Both the position numbers and the translations under genes were made by a program. Below, piece by piece: positions 1 through 7,056 of a stretch of 21,537 nucleotides of DNA. Every line of letters begins with the position of its first letter. Within the stretch, counting starts at the first letter, position 1. The notes under the pieces were generated by a model, which was not told where the DNA came from, made no database searches, and worked only from the letters and a program-made list of their open reading frames with translations. The stretch is from positions 1-21,537 of the forward strand of contig DASVRL010000004.1 in assembly GCA_036388635.1 (NCBI GenBank). The letters run 5' to 3'. The stretch comes from JALZHR01 sp036388635. GTDB lineage: Bacteria; Acidobacteriota; Blastocatellia; Pyrinomonadales; Pyrinomonadaceae.

Positions 1-516
1 AAATATCTGGGCAAATACCGCAAAACGCACATTCCGCACGTCAATCCCGGCTTCTGGGAAAAATTTTATTTTCGTCCGGGCAATCTCGGTTATCCGACTT
101 TTGAAACGGCGTTTGCGCGCGTCGGCGTTTATATCTGCTACGACCGGCATTTTCCGGAAGGCGCGCGCTGTTTAGGCTTAAACGGCGCGGAAATTATCTT
201 TAATCCGTCGGCGACCGTCGCCGGTTTGAGCGAATATTTGTGGAAGCTGGAACAGCCCGCGCACGCCGTCGCCAACGGTTATTTCGTCGGCGCGATTAAC
301 CGCGTCGGTTACGAAGCGCCGTGGAACATCGGCGAATTTTACGGGCAGAGCTATTTCTGCGACCCGCGCGGGCAAATCGTCGCCGAAGCTTCGCGCGATA
401 AAGACGAACTCGTCGTCGCGGATTTGAATTTCGACGTGATTCGCGAAGTGCGCAACACGTGGCAGTTTTTCCGCGACCGCCGACCGGACGCTTACGGGGA
501 AATCGTCGCGGATTAA
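1..516 (+). CDS. Beta-ureidopropionase-type nitrilase-family amidohydrolase, 3' part only
   Basis: The first 171 visible codons run open from the left edge to a stop at 514-516; the start and the N-terminal third are outside the window. The visible part has two of the three nitrilase catalytic residues: Lys in KYRKTHIPH (visible residue 8) and the nucleophilic Cys in GVYICYDRHFPEGAR (visible residue 46). The catalytic Glu would lie upstream. The CYDRHFPE context is typical of beta-ureidopropionase/N-carbamoyl-amino-acid hydrolases, which cleave N-carbamoyl-beta-alanine to beta-alanine, CO2 and NH3, the last step of reductive pyrimidine breakdown. PreT and PreA, which catalyse the first step, lie downstream on the same strand and support this. 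Another carbon-nitrogen hydrolase such as N-carbamoylputrescine amidase cannot be excluded. The last 56-61 bases recur twice downstream in decayed form. Confidence 0.85.
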   Translation, partial: KYLGKYRKTHIPHVNPGFWEKFYFRPGNLGYPTFETAFARVGVYICYDRHFPEGARCLGLNGAEIIFNPSATVAGLSEYLWKLEQPAHAVANGYFVGAINRVGYEAPWNIGEFYGQSYFCDPRGQIVAEASRDKDELVVADLNFDVIREVRNTWQFFRDRRPDAYGEIVAD

Positions 517-522
517 AAAGCG

Positions 523-804
523 ATGCAATTTGAATGGGACATCGAAAAAGCCGAAACGAACCTCAAAAAACATGGAGTGAGCTTTGAAGAAGCTAAAACG
601 GTTTTTGGCGATTTTTCGGCGAGAATTTTTGATGACGAAGAACATTCATTTGAAGAAAAACGAAACGGTATTGTCGGACATTCTATAAAAAATCGTCTTT
701 TAATAATCAGCTTTACGGAAAGAGCAAACGATACGATTAGAATTATCAGCGCGCGAGAAACCACTTCCGGAGAAAGGAAAAAATACGAAGATGCAAATGG
801 ATGA
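523..804 (+). CDS. brnT: BrnT family toxin (DUF497)
   Basis: This 93-residue protein has the full BrnT pattern: an opening FEWDIEKAETNLKKHGVSF, a middle D-E-E-H-S-F-E-E-K-R stretch, and the closing IRIISARETTSGERKKYE. BrnT is a small RelE-fold ribonuclease toxin of type II systems and is neutralised by BrnA. The ATG lies 6 bases after the nitrilase stop, so it may ride on the same transcript. Its last 14 bases overlap the following antitoxin gene, the usual toxin-first BrnT/BrnA order. Base composition is clearly more AT-rich than the nitrilase and preT/preA genes, which suggests acquisition. The family assignment is firm; activity is not shown. Confidence 0.9.
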   Translation: MQFEWDIEKAETNLKKHGVSFEEAKTVFGDFSARIFDDEEHSFEEKRNGIVGHSIKNRLLIISFTERANDTIRIISARETTSGERKKYEDANG

Positions 805-1012
805 AAACGACGAACTGCTGCCCGAATATGATTTAGATTATTCAAAATCCAAACCGAATCGTTTTGCAGAGAAATATAAGCAAATGCAAAGAACGGTGGT
901 TTTGGATTCCGACGTTGCGGAAAATTTTCCGAGTGCCGAATCGGTTAATGAAGCCTTGCGGTTTCTGATTCGTGTTACGCAAGAAAACAAATCCGAACTG
1001 CAAACAAAGTAA
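791..1012 (+). CDS. BrnA-like antitoxin
   Basis: This 73-residue protein overlaps the toxin stop by 14 bases. The acidic N-terminus (DENDELLPEYDLDYSKSKPN) is followed by RFAEKYKQMQ and a short VVLDSDVAENF strand plus the helix SAESVNEALRFLI. That arrangement is seen in the DNA-binding ribbon-helix-helix-like antitoxins paired with BrnT and related toxins. By analogy it would bind and neutralise BrnT and repress the pair's transcription. It differs from the canonical BrnA C-terminus, so it may belong to a sister antitoxin family. A second ATG two codons further in is an alternative start. Role is inferred mainly from position and size. Confidence 0.75.
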   Translation: MQMDENDELLPEYDLDYSKSKPNRFAEKYKQMQRTVVLDSDVAENFPSAESVNEALRFLIRVTQENKSELQTK

Positions 1013-1019
1013 ATTACCG

Positions 1020-1075
1020 GGCAGTTTTGCCGCGACCGACGACCGGACGCTTGCGGGCAAATCGCGGCGGATTAA
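1020..1075 (+). pseudogene. Decayed copy 2 of the nitrilase 3' end
   Basis: These 56 bases match bases 461-516, the last 18 codons and stop of the nitrilase gene, without a gap and with only about 6 differences. It still translates as GQFCRDRRPDACGQIAAD followed by a stop, against WQFFRDRRPDAYGEIVAD in the gene. It begins 7 bases after the antitoxin stop and has no gene body in front of it. Directly after it the 9-mer GCGGATTAA is doubled (1067-1084). It shares with copy 3 some bases that differ from the intact gene, such as CGA for CGC and CAAATCG for GAAATCG. Confidence 0.8.
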
Positions 1076-1147
1076 GCGGATTAATTGGAAAAACACGGAA
1101 AATTTATCCTGGCAGTATTTTCGAGCCTTATATCAGAAGGAACGCGT

Positions 1148-2221
1148 ATGAAAAAATTTGTCTTTGTGAAATTGTCGGTTTTAATTTTTATTTCCATTCT
1201 TTTTCACGGCTGCGGAAGATTTAATAAATCGACCGAAGCCGATGGAAGATTTCCCGCTTTAATCGGCAATTTTCGCCGTGATATAGTTTATAACGAAAGG
1301 GAACACATTTATCTTAACGAGAAGAATAAAAATCAAAAATATAAATCGAGCGATGCGAAATACTCCGAGGGCAGCGACGAAGTTTTTTACGGCATAAGCA
1401 ATCATCAAACAGCCGAGGACGCGATAAACGAGCTGCCGAAGGAGGCTTCGCACGGAAACAATACGGTTTGGAAAACTGCCGACCTCAAAGATAAAAGCGG
1501 CAAAAGCGTCGGGAAAATCACGATTTGCCGGATAAACGACAGCTCGCCGAATTCTCCGAATGCGGCAAACGGCGGTTTTAATTATTCGGTCGCTTTTAAC
1601 ATCGGTAATCAAAACCATCATGCGTATCTGTCAACTACCAATCTTTGGACACCGCAAAAGACCGATAACTTTGTGGCTTTCGTCAAAACTTTACCGGCGG
1701 CATCGCAGGTTGATATGTCATTGCTTGATATGATCACCACGAGCTTTGCGGGAAAAGGCGTTACGGTTGAGAAAATATCGGCAATTTCGCCGCCGGTCAA
1801 AACTGCTTCCGCGCCTTATTTGAAAGGAAAAACTACGGTCGTTGTGAGCGGCACTACGTATTCAGACGGCGTCAAGACCGAAGAATATATACAAGACTCC
1901 GAGCAGCAAGCGAATTTGATGGAAGAAGTCGGCTCGATAGTAAAAGTGGAATGCACGAAAGGCTCGCTTATCGGTCAATATTTGGTGAAGGAAAAAAACA
2001 TCAAAATTCCGGCTTACAGCTCCGTGTGTAAAGCGATGATTATCGACAACTCGATTCCGGCGGTCATCGCTCAGAAAAGTTTTACCAATTCTCTGCTGAT
2101 GGATAATACGACTGTGAATGTGGACAAAGACGGAAAGCTTAAAGATTACGACAAGGAATATGTCGCATCTTTCCCGACAAACGACGTCGCCCAATTTTTG
2201 CAAAAGCTTCCGAAAAAGTAG
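1148..2221 (+). CDS. Hypothetical lipoprotein
   Basis: The chosen ATG at 1148 has a good AGAAGGA ribosome site about 6 bases upstream and begins a lipoprotein signal: MKKFVFVKLS, a hydrophobic core, then a lipobox-like LFHGC with Cys22 as the lipidation site. A frame extension to 1085 would bury this signal. The mature protein (about 335 residues) is hydrophilic, Lys/Ser/Thr-rich and without membrane segments. It shows no domain that I recognise. The product is probably anchored in the inner or outer membrane facing the periplasm. The gene is AT-richer than preT/preA and sits between copies 2 and 3 of the nitrilase gene end, so it may be a cargo gene. Confidence 0.7.
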   Translation: MKKFVFVKLSVLIFISILFHGCGRFNKSTEADGRFPALIGNFRRDIVYNEREHIYLNEKNKNQKYKSSDAKYSEGSDEVFYGISNHQTAEDAINELPKEASHGNNTVWKTADLKDKSGKSVGKITICRINDSSPNSPNAANGGFNYSVAFNIGNQNHHAYLSTTNLWTPQKTDNFVAFVKTLPAASQVDMSLLDMITTSFAGKGVTVEKISAISPPVKTASAPYLKGKTTVVVSGTTYSDGVKTEEYIQDSEQQANLMEEVGSIVKVECTKGSLIGQYLVKEKNIKIPAYSSVCKAMIIDNSIPAVIAQKSFTNSLLMDNTTVNVDKDGKLKDYDKEYVASFPTNDVAQFLQKLPKK

Positions 2222-2231
2222 CAATCGTCAG

Positions 2232-2298
2232 CACATAGCAGTTTCTCCGCGACCGATGACCGGACGACGCCGACAGGAGGCAAATCGTGGCGGACTAA
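2232..2298 (+). pseudogene. Decayed copy 3 of the nitrilase 3' end
   Basis: This stretch matches nitrilase bases 456-516 with an insertion of about 6 bases in the middle. Shared blocks include CCGCGACCG, GACCGGACG and CAAATCG. Read in the nitrilase frame it has two nonsense codons, TGG to TAG and CGA to TGA. Most changes near the start are transitions, as expected for an unselected gene fragment. It starts 11 bases after the lipoprotein stop. It shares GGCAAATCG and the following GGCGGA with copy 2 rather than with the intact gene, so copies 2 and 3 look like descendants of one earlier version of this gene end. Confidence 0.7.
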
Positions 2299-2364
2299 AA
2301 AGGCGGAAATATTTTGATTTGCGGCTTGCCGCGGGCAATGAGCTTCGATAAATAAAATTTATTT

Positions 2365-2775
2365 ATGCTTAATTTAAATTCGCGGGCGAGCAACACATCT
2401 TCGGAAGTAAAATTTTGTGTGAAATGCGGCGAAGCTAATTACGCCAATCTCGGTCAGTGCGTTTCGTGCGGCAGAAAAAAGTTCGTTTCCGAAGCGGAGT
2501 TTGAAAAAGAACAAAAAGTCGGCTTTCAGGAAATGATCGTCGGAGCTTTGGTTTTTTTTGTTTCGCTCGGCTTGGTCATTCTCAGGCTGAATGTTTCGGT
2601 TAATAATTCCGTTCCCGATCTGGTGATGCTGCCGTTTGTGTTTCTGGGACTTTTGATTGCCGTTGACGGCGCGTTTAAGTATCAAAAGGGCAGGCGCAGC
2701 ATGATTCTGAATATTACTTTGTCGGCTTGCGTGCTGGTCATTCTCGCGGTCGGTTTTTATTACGACCTGCTGTAA
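2365..2775 (+). CDS. Zinc-ribbon membrane protein, hypothetical
   Basis: The 136-residue product has an N-terminal zinc ribbon with Cys18-x2-Cys21 and Cys32-x2-Cys35 (FCVKCGE and CVSCGRKK). A short charged linker and three hydrophobic segments follow at about 55-74, 84-102 and 112-132. The ribbon would sit on the cytoplasmic side. No specific family or function is recognised; small proteins of this plan are common and mostly uncharacterised. No clear Shine-Dalgarno site precedes the ATG. A 9+1+9 AT palindrome (2348-2366) overlaps the start codon. Confidence 0.65.
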   Translation: MLNLNSRASNTSSEVKFCVKCGEANYANLGQCVSCGRKKFVSEAEFEKEQKVGFQEMIVGALVFFVSLGLVILRLNVSVNNSVPDLVMLPFVFLGLLIAVDGAFKYQKGRRSMILNITLSACVLVILAVGFYYDLL

Positions 2776-2835
2776 ATTTCGAAAACTGTTTATGGAAATA
2801 AATTTTTCCGAGTAGACATCTATCGCTAAAAAAAT

Positions 2836-3222
2836 ATGCAGGAAAGGCAAAAATATTCGTCCGGCTTGAAATGGGAGCAACTCGTCGGTTATTCCCGCGC
2901 CATTCGCGTCGGCACACGAATTTACGTGACCGGCACGACGGCGACCGATGAAAACGGCGATATTGTCGGCAGCGGCGACGCCTACGCGCAGACGATTCAA
3001 GTTATCAAAAATATCGAGCGGGCGCTGACGGCGTTCGGCGCCGAGCTTGAAAACGTCGTCAGAACCAGAATGTTCGTCACCGATATTTCGCGCTGGGAAG
3101 AATACGGGCGGGCGCACGGCGAGTTTTTTCGGGAAATTATGCCCGCCACGACGATGGTCGAAGTTTCAAAATTAATCGACCCCGAGATGCTGATTGAAAT
3201 CGAAGCCGATGCCGAGCTTTAG
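2836..3222 (+). CDS. RidA (YjgF/UK114) family protein lacking the catalytic Arg
   Basis: This 128-residue protein is full length for the Rid family and shows its landmarks: VGTRIYVTGTTA, the segment VVRTRMFVTDISRWEEY, and a C-terminal MVEVSKL...EIEADA. Canonical RidA enzymes hydrolyse 2-aminoacrylate and other enamines/imines using Arg105 in a PARSCVEV motif. Here the matching segment is PATTMVEV, with Thr at residue 105. This places it among the Rid subfamilies without that Arg, whose reactions are poorly defined. It lies in a pyrimidine catabolism cluster, where RutC, a RidA homologue of the separate Rut pathway, is a suggestive parallel. The stop is 14 bases before the next gene. Confidence 0.85.
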   Translation: MQERQKYSSGLKWEQLVGYSRAIRVGTRIYVTGTTATDENGDIVGSGDAYAQTIQVIKNIERALTAFGAELENVVRTRMFVTDISRWEEYGRAHGEFFREIMPATTMVEVSKLIDPEMLIEIEADAEL

Positions 3223-3236
3223 CCGAAAATAAATCT

Positions 3237-3524
3237 ATGACCGAAGCAAAAAGATTTTTCGCCATTTCGACAATGCTCAGTTTCGGGCTGGGAATTTGTT
3301 TCTTTGCTTATTTTAATTATATGGAATATCAGGCAGGACAAGCTTTGCCGCCCGAAATGAGAACGCCCGAAGCGATTCAAAATATTTACGACGGCTCTGT
3401 TTGTCTCGCGTGTGATATGAAGGCAACAGCTTTGTTGATTTTGTTTTCCGCCACCGGAACTTTAACTGCGGTGGTCTGGGGAATATCGGCGGCATTTTCA
3501 AAAAAACAACCAGTGCTTAAATAA
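3237..3524 (+). CDS. Small two-helix membrane protein, hypothetical
   Basis: The 95-residue product has a hydrophobic segment at about 7-26 (FFAISTMLSFGLGICFFAYF) and a second at about 64-86. The loop between them contains a CLAC cysteine pair next to the second helix. No family is recognised. It is packed between ridA (14 bases away) and preT (5 bases away) on the same strand, so it is most likely co-transcribed with preT. Tight packing and sensible membrane topology argue that it is a real gene. Confidence 0.6.
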   Translation: MTEAKRFFAISTMLSFGLGICFFAYFNYMEYQAGQALPPEMRTPEAIQNIYDGSVCLACDMKATALLILFSATGTLTAVVWGISAAFSKKQPVLK

Positions 3525-3529
3525 AATCT

Positions 3530-4906
3530 ATGTCAATAACACACGATTCGCCTTTAAACATCGAACAAATCGAGCGCAATTTCCGCGAAATCGCGCCGCC
3601 GCTCAGCGAAGCCGAAGCGATTCTCGAATCGAATCGGTGCGTTTACTGCTACGACGCGCCCTGCACGCACGCCTGCCCGACGCACATCGACGTGCCTTCG
3701 TTTATCAAAAAAATCGCGAGCGGAAATCTGACCGGCTCGGCGCGCGTGATTTTCGAGGCGAATCCGATTGGCGCGACCTGCGCGCGCGTCTGCCCGGTCG
3801 AGGTGTTGTGCGAGGGCGCGTGCGTCGAAAAAACTTTGATGAACAAACCGATTGAGATTGGCAGATTACAGCGCTACGCGACCGATTTTGTGATGAGCCG
3901 CGGGCGCGACGTATTGCGTGCCGGAGCGCCGAACGGAAAATCCGTCGGCATCGTCGGTTCGGGTCCCGCCGGACTTTCGTGCGCGACTTTTCTGGCGCGT
4001 CTCGGTTACGCCGTAACCGTCTACGAGCGAAAGAGTTTGCCGGGCGGGCTGGACACGTACGGGATGGCGGAATACAAAATGACGCAAGCCGTCTCGGTCG
4101 AAGAAGCGAAAATGGTCGTCCGTCTCGGCGTTGAATTCCGGCTCAATACCGAAATCGGGCGCGACCTTTCGTTTGAAGAATTGCAGGCGCAACACGACGC
4201 GATTTTCTTAGGCATCGGGCTTGGCGCGACAAATATATTAAACATCGCGGGCGAAGATTCGGCGGGCGTTTACGACGCGCTGGATTTTATCGAACACGTC
4301 AAAACGCGCGACTGGAAAAGCGTTCCGCTCGGCAAAATTGTCGCCGTTATCGGCGCGGGAAACACCGCGATTGACGCCGTCACGCAGGCGAAACGTCTGG
4401 GCGCAGAAAAGGTTTTGATGATTTATCGCCGCACGGAAAAAGACATCTCGGCTTACGATTACGAATACGAGCTGGCGAAAAAAGACGGCGTCGAGTTCGT
4501 CTGGCAAGCCGCGCCGGTCGAAATTTCGGCGGGCGAAAACGGCGCGGGCTTGTCGCTGCGCTGCGAGAAAACGGACGGCTCGAACCAATTTTTTGAAATC
4601 GCGTGCGATATGGTTATCAAGGCGATCGGGCAGCAAAAAATGCGCTCGTTTTTTGAAGCGGTCGCGGGCGTTCAGGTTGATGAAAAAGGTCACGTCGCGG
4701 TGAATGAATTGATGCAGACGTCGAATCCGAAAATCTTCGCCGGCGGCGACTGCGTCAACGGCGGCGCGGAAGCGGTCGACGCTTCGCAGATGGGAAAACT
4801 CGCGGCGCAGGGCATTCATTTCAGCCTGACCGGCGAAAAAGTCGAGTTTGCCGGCGCGCGCATTCCTTTGCTCGAAGAAACCGGAATCATTCACGGTCAT
4901 TCGTAG
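3530..4906 (+). CDS. preT: NAD-dependent dihydropyrimidine dehydrogenase, PreT subunit
   Basis: This 458-residue protein is the flavin/NAD subunit of dihydropyrimidine dehydrogenase. It passes electrons between NAD(H) and PreA for the reduction of uracil and thymine to their dihydro forms, or the reverse. The N-terminal domain has eight cysteines in the order expected for two [4Fe-4S] clusters: Cys37, 40, 45, 49 (CVYCYDAPCTHACP) and Cys84, 88, 94, 98 (CARVCPVEVLCEGAC). An FAD dinucleotide fold follows (VGIVGSGPAGLS, about 139-150), then the NAD fold (VAVIGAGNTAID, about 270). Near the C-terminus is the second FAD signature, IFAGGDCVNGG. GltD-like oxidoreductases share this plan, but preA nearby fixes the identity. 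An unrelated gene separates it from preA. Confidence 0.93.
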   Translation: MSITHDSPLNIEQIERNFREIAPPLSEAEAILESNRCVYCYDAPCTHACPTHIDVPSFIKKIASGNLTGSARVIFEANPIGATCARVCPVEVLCEGACVEKTLMNKPIEIGRLQRYATDFVMSRGRDVLRAGAPNGKSVGIVGSGPAGLSCATFLARLGYAVTVYERKSLPGGLDTYGMAEYKMTQAVSVEEAKMVVRLGVEFRLNTEIGRDLSFEELQAQHDAIFLGIGLGATNILNIAGEDSAGVYDALDFIEHVKTRDWKSVPLGKIVAVIGAGNTAIDAVTQAKRLGAEKVLMIYRRTEKDISAYDYEYELAKKDGVEFVWQAAPVEISAGENGAGLSLRCEKTDGSNQFFEIACDMVIKAIGQQKMRSFFEAVAGVQVDEKGHVAVNELMQTSNPKIFAGGDCVNGGAEAVDASQMGKLAAQGIHFSLTGEKVEFAGARIPLLEETGIIHGHS

Positions 4907-5046
4907 CAAACCACGAAATTATTTCCGTTTGTCGAGTTAACAGGAAAAGTTAGGAACAGTTTAAACGGATATACTGTAAAAAATAATTCGCGGGAACTTT
5001 TCAGTTGTTTATTTGTCTAATCAAATAAAACCTGAAAGATAAACCT

Positions 5047-5697
5047 ATGAAAAACTTATTAATCGCCTGTATTATTGTCCTTGCTTTCGCTTCCGTTTCG
5101 TTTGCGAAATTATTGTTCGTTCCGCTGAAAGAAGCCGTAAACAGCAGTGATTTAATCGTCGTCGGAACTTTGAAAGGAATTTCGGAAACAAACGAAGAAG
5201 GAACGATTTACGGAAAAGGCGAGATTTTTGTCGAGCGTTTTATGGCGGGAAACGTCAGCACCTCGAAAGGCGTTACGCTCAAAGCAGGCGACAGGTTACA
5301 GCTAAACTATATCGAAAGCTTTTCCTGCGTTTACGGCTCTCATAAAAGAATCGAAAATGAAAAAGGAATTTTTCTTTTGACTTTAAATCAGAGCGCGGAA
5401 ATTCAATCCGAAGATTTTCGTTCTTTGGAAAGTTTAAAGGAAATTGAGCGTTTTCTGAAACAAGGCGGCAAATCCGGTAAAGTTTTCAAAACAATCAAAA
5501 CACCAGACGAAACCGCCGGGCGGGATTCTCAAATTGGGTTGGTTGAAAATTCAAGCGACCGAATTTCTGAAATAAGTTTTTGCGCGTATTCAGTCCAGCC
5601 GAAAACAAAATATTATCCGTTTTCGGCTCTTTTGGTTATTTTAGCTTCGATTTCATTTTATTATTTATTGTATCGAAGCCGGTTCAAAATCAGGTAG
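5047..5697 (+). CDS. Hypothetical exported protein with C-terminal membrane anchor
   Basis: The 216-residue product begins with a clear Sec signal peptide (MKNLLIACIIVLAFASVSFA, likely cut after residue 20). It ends with a hydrophobic helix at about 189-207 followed by the positive tail YRSRFKIR, so it is a type I membrane protein with a soluble domain of about 165 residues outside the cytoplasm. That domain begins with SSDLIVVGTLKGI. This recalls small periplasmic beta-rich hypothetical proteins, but I cannot assign a family. It starts 140 bases after preT and stops 5 bases before preA, so preA is probably translated from the same message. The upstream spacer has a TATACT sequence (4970-4975) without a convincing -35 partner. 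Confidence 0.65.
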   Translation: MKNLLIACIIVLAFASVSFAKLLFVPLKEAVNSSDLIVVGTLKGISETNEEGTIYGKGEIFVERFMAGNVSTSKGVTLKAGDRLQLNYIESFSCVYGSHKRIENEKGIFLLTLNQSAEIQSEDFRSLESLKEIERFLKQGGKSGKVFKTIKTPDETAGRDSQIGLVENSSDRISEISFCAYSVQPKTKYYPFSALLVILASISFYYLLYRSRFKIR

Positions 5698-5702
5698 AAA
5701 TT

Positions 5703-6971
5703 ATGGCAGATTTAAGTGTAAATTTCGCGGGCATCAAATCGCCGAATCCTTTCTGGCTGGCTTCGGCGCCGCCGACGAATATGGGTTCGATGGTCGAGCG
5801 CGCTTTCGACGCGGGCTGGGGCGGCGCGGTCTGGAAAACGCTGGGCGAGCCGATTGTCAACGTCTGCTCGCGGCTGGCGTCCTTAGATAACGGCGCGAAC
5901 CGGATGATCGGTTTGAACAACATCGAATTGATTACCGACCGCCCGCTCGAAGTCAATTTGAAGGAAATCTACGAGTGCAAGAAGAAATATCCGAATCACG
6001 CGGTCATCGTTTCTTTAATGGTCGAATCAAAGCGCGAGGCGTGGCACGAAATCGTCAAGCGGGCGCAGGACACGGGCGCCGACGGTTTCGAATTAAATTT
6101 CGGCTGCCCGCACGGGATGAGCGAGCGCGGAATGGGCGCGGCGATGGGACAGGTTCCGGAATACACTTGTATGGTGACGGAATGGGTCAAGGAAGTTTCC
6201 GAATTGCCGGTTATTGTGAAGCTCACGCCGAACGTGACGAACATTATTCCGCCCGGACGCGCGGCGACGAAAGGCGGCGCGGACGCGCTTTCTTTGATAA
6301 ATACGATAAATTCCGTGATGGGCGTCGACATCGACACGATGATTCCGCACCCGAACGTCAACGGGATGGCGGCGCACGGCGGCTATTGCGGAACCGCCGT
6401 CAAACCGATTGCGCTGAATATGGTTTCTGAACTGGCGCGCGACGCGGAAATAAATATCCCGATTTCGGGCATCGGCGGCATCAATACCTGGCGCGACGCG
6501 GTCGAGTTTCTGTTGCTCGGCGCGTCGAACGTACAGGTCTGCACGGCGGTGATGCATTACGGCTATCGCATCGTCGAAGACATGATTGACGGCTTGAATA
6601 ATTACCTGGACGAAAAAGGTTTTACATCGGTCAACGACATTGTCGGAAAATCCGTCAGCCGCGTGACCGATTGGGGAAATCTCGATTTGCGTTACAAAAC
6701 GGTGGCGCGCGTCAATAACGAAAATTGCATTCGCTGCAATCTATGTCACATCGCCTGCGAGGACGGCGCGCATCAATGCATCGATTTTACGGAAGTCGAC
6801 GGGCTGCGTTTCCCGATTGTGGACGAGCCGGAATGCGTCGGCTGCAATCTCTGTTATCTGGTTTGCCCGGCGCCGGGCGCGATTTCGATGATTCGCCTCG
6901 ACGACGGCAGCCAGCCGCTGAGCTGGCGCGAATTTACGAGCGAAAAGCCGCCGGCGATGACGGGCGACTAA
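5703..6971 (+). CDS. preA: NAD-dependent dihydropyrimidine dehydrogenase, PreA subunit
   Basis: The 422-residue product is the FMN and iron-sulphur catalytic subunit that reduces uracil/thymine. The TIM-barrel dihydroorotate-dehydrogenase-like domain has the active-site loop NFGCPHGMSERGMG with Cys135. That Cys matches the catalytic Cys671 of mammalian dihydropyrimidine dehydrogenase, known from the pig enzyme. KLTPNV, GGYCGTAVKPIAL and GIGGI are the usual FMN/substrate segments. Two [4Fe-4S] motifs close the protein: Cys342, 345, 348, 352 (CIRCNLCHIAC) and Cys378, 381, 384, 388 (CVGCNLCYLVCP). The frame stays open to 5580, but the ATG at 5703, 5 bases after the previous stop, begins the conserved domain and is preferred. 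Confidence 0.94.
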   Translation: MADLSVNFAGIKSPNPFWLASAPPTNMGSMVERAFDAGWGGAVWKTLGEPIVNVCSRLASLDNGANRMIGLNNIELITDRPLEVNLKEIYECKKKYPNHAVIVSLMVESKREAWHEIVKRAQDTGADGFELNFGCPHGMSERGMGAAMGQVPEYTCMVTEWVKEVSELPVIVKLTPNVTNIIPPGRAATKGGADALSLINTINSVMGVDIDTMIPHPNVNGMAAHGGYCGTAVKPIALNMVSELARDAEINIPISGIGGINTWRDAVEFLLLGASNVQVCTAVMHYGYRIVEDMIDGLNNYLDEKGFTSVNDIVGKSVSRVTDWGNLDLRYKTVARVNNENCIRCNLCHIACEDGAHQCIDFTEVDGLRFPIVDEPECVGCNLCYLVCPAPGAISMIRLDDGSQPLSWREFTSEKPPAMTGD

Positions 6972-6979
6972 AAAAGGGT

Positions 6980-7053
6980 AAAGGGTAAAGGCGAAAGGCG
7001 AAAGGCGAAAGGTTAATAATTCCTTCGCCTTTCGCCTTCAGCCTTTACCCTTT
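6980..7053. terminator. Bidirectional hairpin between preA and the M28 peptidase gene
   Basis: A 33-base left arm (6980-7012) and a 32-base right arm (7022-7053) pair almost completely, with two mismatches and one bulge around a 9-base AT-rich loop. It fills the 85-base gap between two convergent genes, so a shared terminator is the simplest role. The left arm is built of heptamers: GGGTAAA twice, then GGCGAAA three times. There is no long T-run on the + strand, so Rho-independent efficiency is uncertain. Confidence 0.65.
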
Positions 7054-7056
7054 AAA

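Noticed and set aside
456..2298. Classical integrated element with attL/attR
   Set aside because: No integrase, transposase or excision gene lies between the repeats, and three copies rather than two are present; kept only as a hypothesis for a cassette-like process.
2374..3117. Long open frame on the - strand (247 codons) opposite the zinc-ribbon and RidA genes
   Set aside because: It spans two well-supported + strand genes and their gap, has arginine-rich low-complexity composition and no recognisable domain; it is a shadow of codon usage.
5580..5702. Upstream extension of preA
   Set aside because: It would overlap the preceding exported protein gene by over 110 bases and adds residues foreign to PreA; the ATG at 5703 begins the conserved domain.
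6979..7012. Heptamer repeats as a CRISPR array
   Set aside because: Units are 7 bases, contiguous and without spacers; the stretch is one arm of a hairpin.
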